From JACMLD01 sp039919885 (GTDB lineage Bacteria; Bacteroidota; Bacteroidia; Chitinophagales; Chitinophagaceae), in NCBI GenBank assembly GCA_039919885.1, contig JBDSEV010000022.1, positions 1 to 64,000 on the forward strand: 64,000 nt of DNA. Reading direction: 5' to 3'. Both the position numbers and the translations under genes were made by a program. Below, piece by piece: positions 63,551 through 64,000 of this stretch (positions are counted from its first letter, which is position 1; every line of letters begins with the position of its first letter). The notes beneath the pieces were generated by a model. That model saw only the letters and a program-made list of their open reading frames with translations. It made no database searches and had not been told where the DNA came from.

Positions 63551-64000
63551 CTACTTTATATGAAACAACATGGCCGCGGGCAATTCTATTTCTGCTCCGC
63601 CTTCCGGTTGCAGCACTACCCTGAGTGAATTTTCTCCGCCGCTGTCGTAATACTGAACAGTAATGGCATGGTATCCTTTCTTTAAGGCTGCTTTTCCGGG
63701 CCCGCCGCCGCTATTGTCATTGCTTGCTATCTCCATTCCATCAATAAACAATTTGCTGCCGTCATCGGAACTAAGCGAAAAAGTATAGAAACCATCTTTC
63801 GCAATTTTAATATACCCATCAAATACAAATGCAAATTTTTCCTTGCGTTGTTTTAATGAAAGCGAAATGACAGTAGCAATGCCAGTTTTGTTTACCGGCG
63901 TACTGGCAATTGACTGAAGGCTTACGCTACCAGTAGGCTCATAATACTTATACGCCAGTCCGGGTGTTAGCAGTGCAGGCGCGCTGGCTTTCATCCATTG
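63551..64000 (-). CDS. PA14-type domain at the C-terminus of a protein cut by the window edge
   Basis: The frame is open from the stop at 63551 through to the last base of the window, with Trp and Gln codons before the first Met, so the gene begins beyond the window. The visible ~148 residues form a PA14-like or chitobiase-type beta-sandwich: KYYEPTG near the start, DGYIKIAKDGFYTFSLSSDDGSKLFIDG in the middle and KKGYHAITVQYYDSGG near the end. Such modules bind sugars at the end of exported glycosidases, for example hexosaminidases. It lies 122 bases before the alpha-galactosidase-like gene and is probably part of the same glycan locus. Confidence 0.85.
   Translation of the reverse strand, partial: QWMKASAPALLTPGLAYKYYEPTGSVSLQSIASTPVNKTGIATVISLSLKQRKEKFAFVFDGYIKIAKDGFYTFSLSSDDGSKLFIDGMEIASNDNSGGGPGKAALKKGYHAITVQYYDSGGENSLRVVLQPEGGAEIELPAAMLFHIK

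Overview
The window looks like part of a chromosome from a Bacteroidota bacterium, most likely an aerobic member of the Chitinophagaceae or a close relative. The signs are: type IX secretion (T9SS) cargo of both kinds (a type B gliding-motility C-terminus and a type A sorting tail) plus a PorP/SprF protein; families largely confined to this phylum (DUF4270, DUF4294, GSCFA, DUF5686); TonB-dependent uptake; weak or absent Shine-Dalgarno sites with TAnnTTTG-type -7 promoter motifs; and Tat-exported carbohydrate enzymes. No rRNA, tRNA, CRISPR array, transposase, integrase or phage gene was recognised. The assignment is by gene content, not by a marker gene.

Layout. 1-710: three tandem copies of a ~236 bp repeat built of nested inverted repeats. 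789-2058: a small lipoprotein and a very AT-rich gap. 2059-6622: a T9SS-secreted PKD protein with its PorP/SprF partner. 6640-12318 (minus): two transporters, a radical SAM protein, two small membrane proteins and a ureohydrolase. 12579-16247 (plus): CcmE, CcmF and a DUF4294 protein. 16342-19223 (minus): heptose-phosphate adenylyltransferase, a flippase-like membrane protein, panD and panC. 19325-24411 (plus): a truncated glycogen-synthase-like protein, DUF4270 lipoprotein, metK, a NUDIX hydrolase and a SpoU-type rRNA/tRNA methyltransferase. 25310-27302 (plus): an HMG-CoA lyase-like enzyme and a GSCFA protein. 27323-30531 (minus): a NahK-like sugar kinase, a GH109 glycosidase and MiaE. 30660-42278 (plus): BioF-like enzyme, penicillin acylase, phospholipase C, DUF5686 protein and TrhO, with a possible 29-aa membrane peptide on the opposite strand at 32031-32120. 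42427-53590: lactonase-like protein, di-haem peroxidase, SdrD-B/T9SS protein, purC, and a TonB receptor-fasciclin pair. 53671-54000: four degenerate GC-rich repeats. 54168-64000 (minus): a six-gene run of glycoside hydrolase, planctomycete-type cytochrome, DUF1501, TIM-barrel isomerase and cytochrome-LRR proteins, entering from beyond the right edge.

How genes may work together. The minus-strand run at the right end looks like one export-linked glycan-degrading and redox module: two proteins carry Tat signals, two carry CxxCH haem sites, and CcmE/CcmF at 12579-15482 would help mature such cytochromes. GH109 plus the NahK-like kinase suggests release and phosphorylation of N-acetylgalactosamine. 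MiaE and TrhO are both oxygen-dependent tRNA hydroxylases, which fits an aerobic life. Most of the rest is ordinary housekeeping. The observations I would look at first are the left-edge hairpin repeats, the possible small-peptide transcript at 31783-32120, the GH109-kinase pair, the degenerate glycogen synthase and the cytochrome-LRR module.
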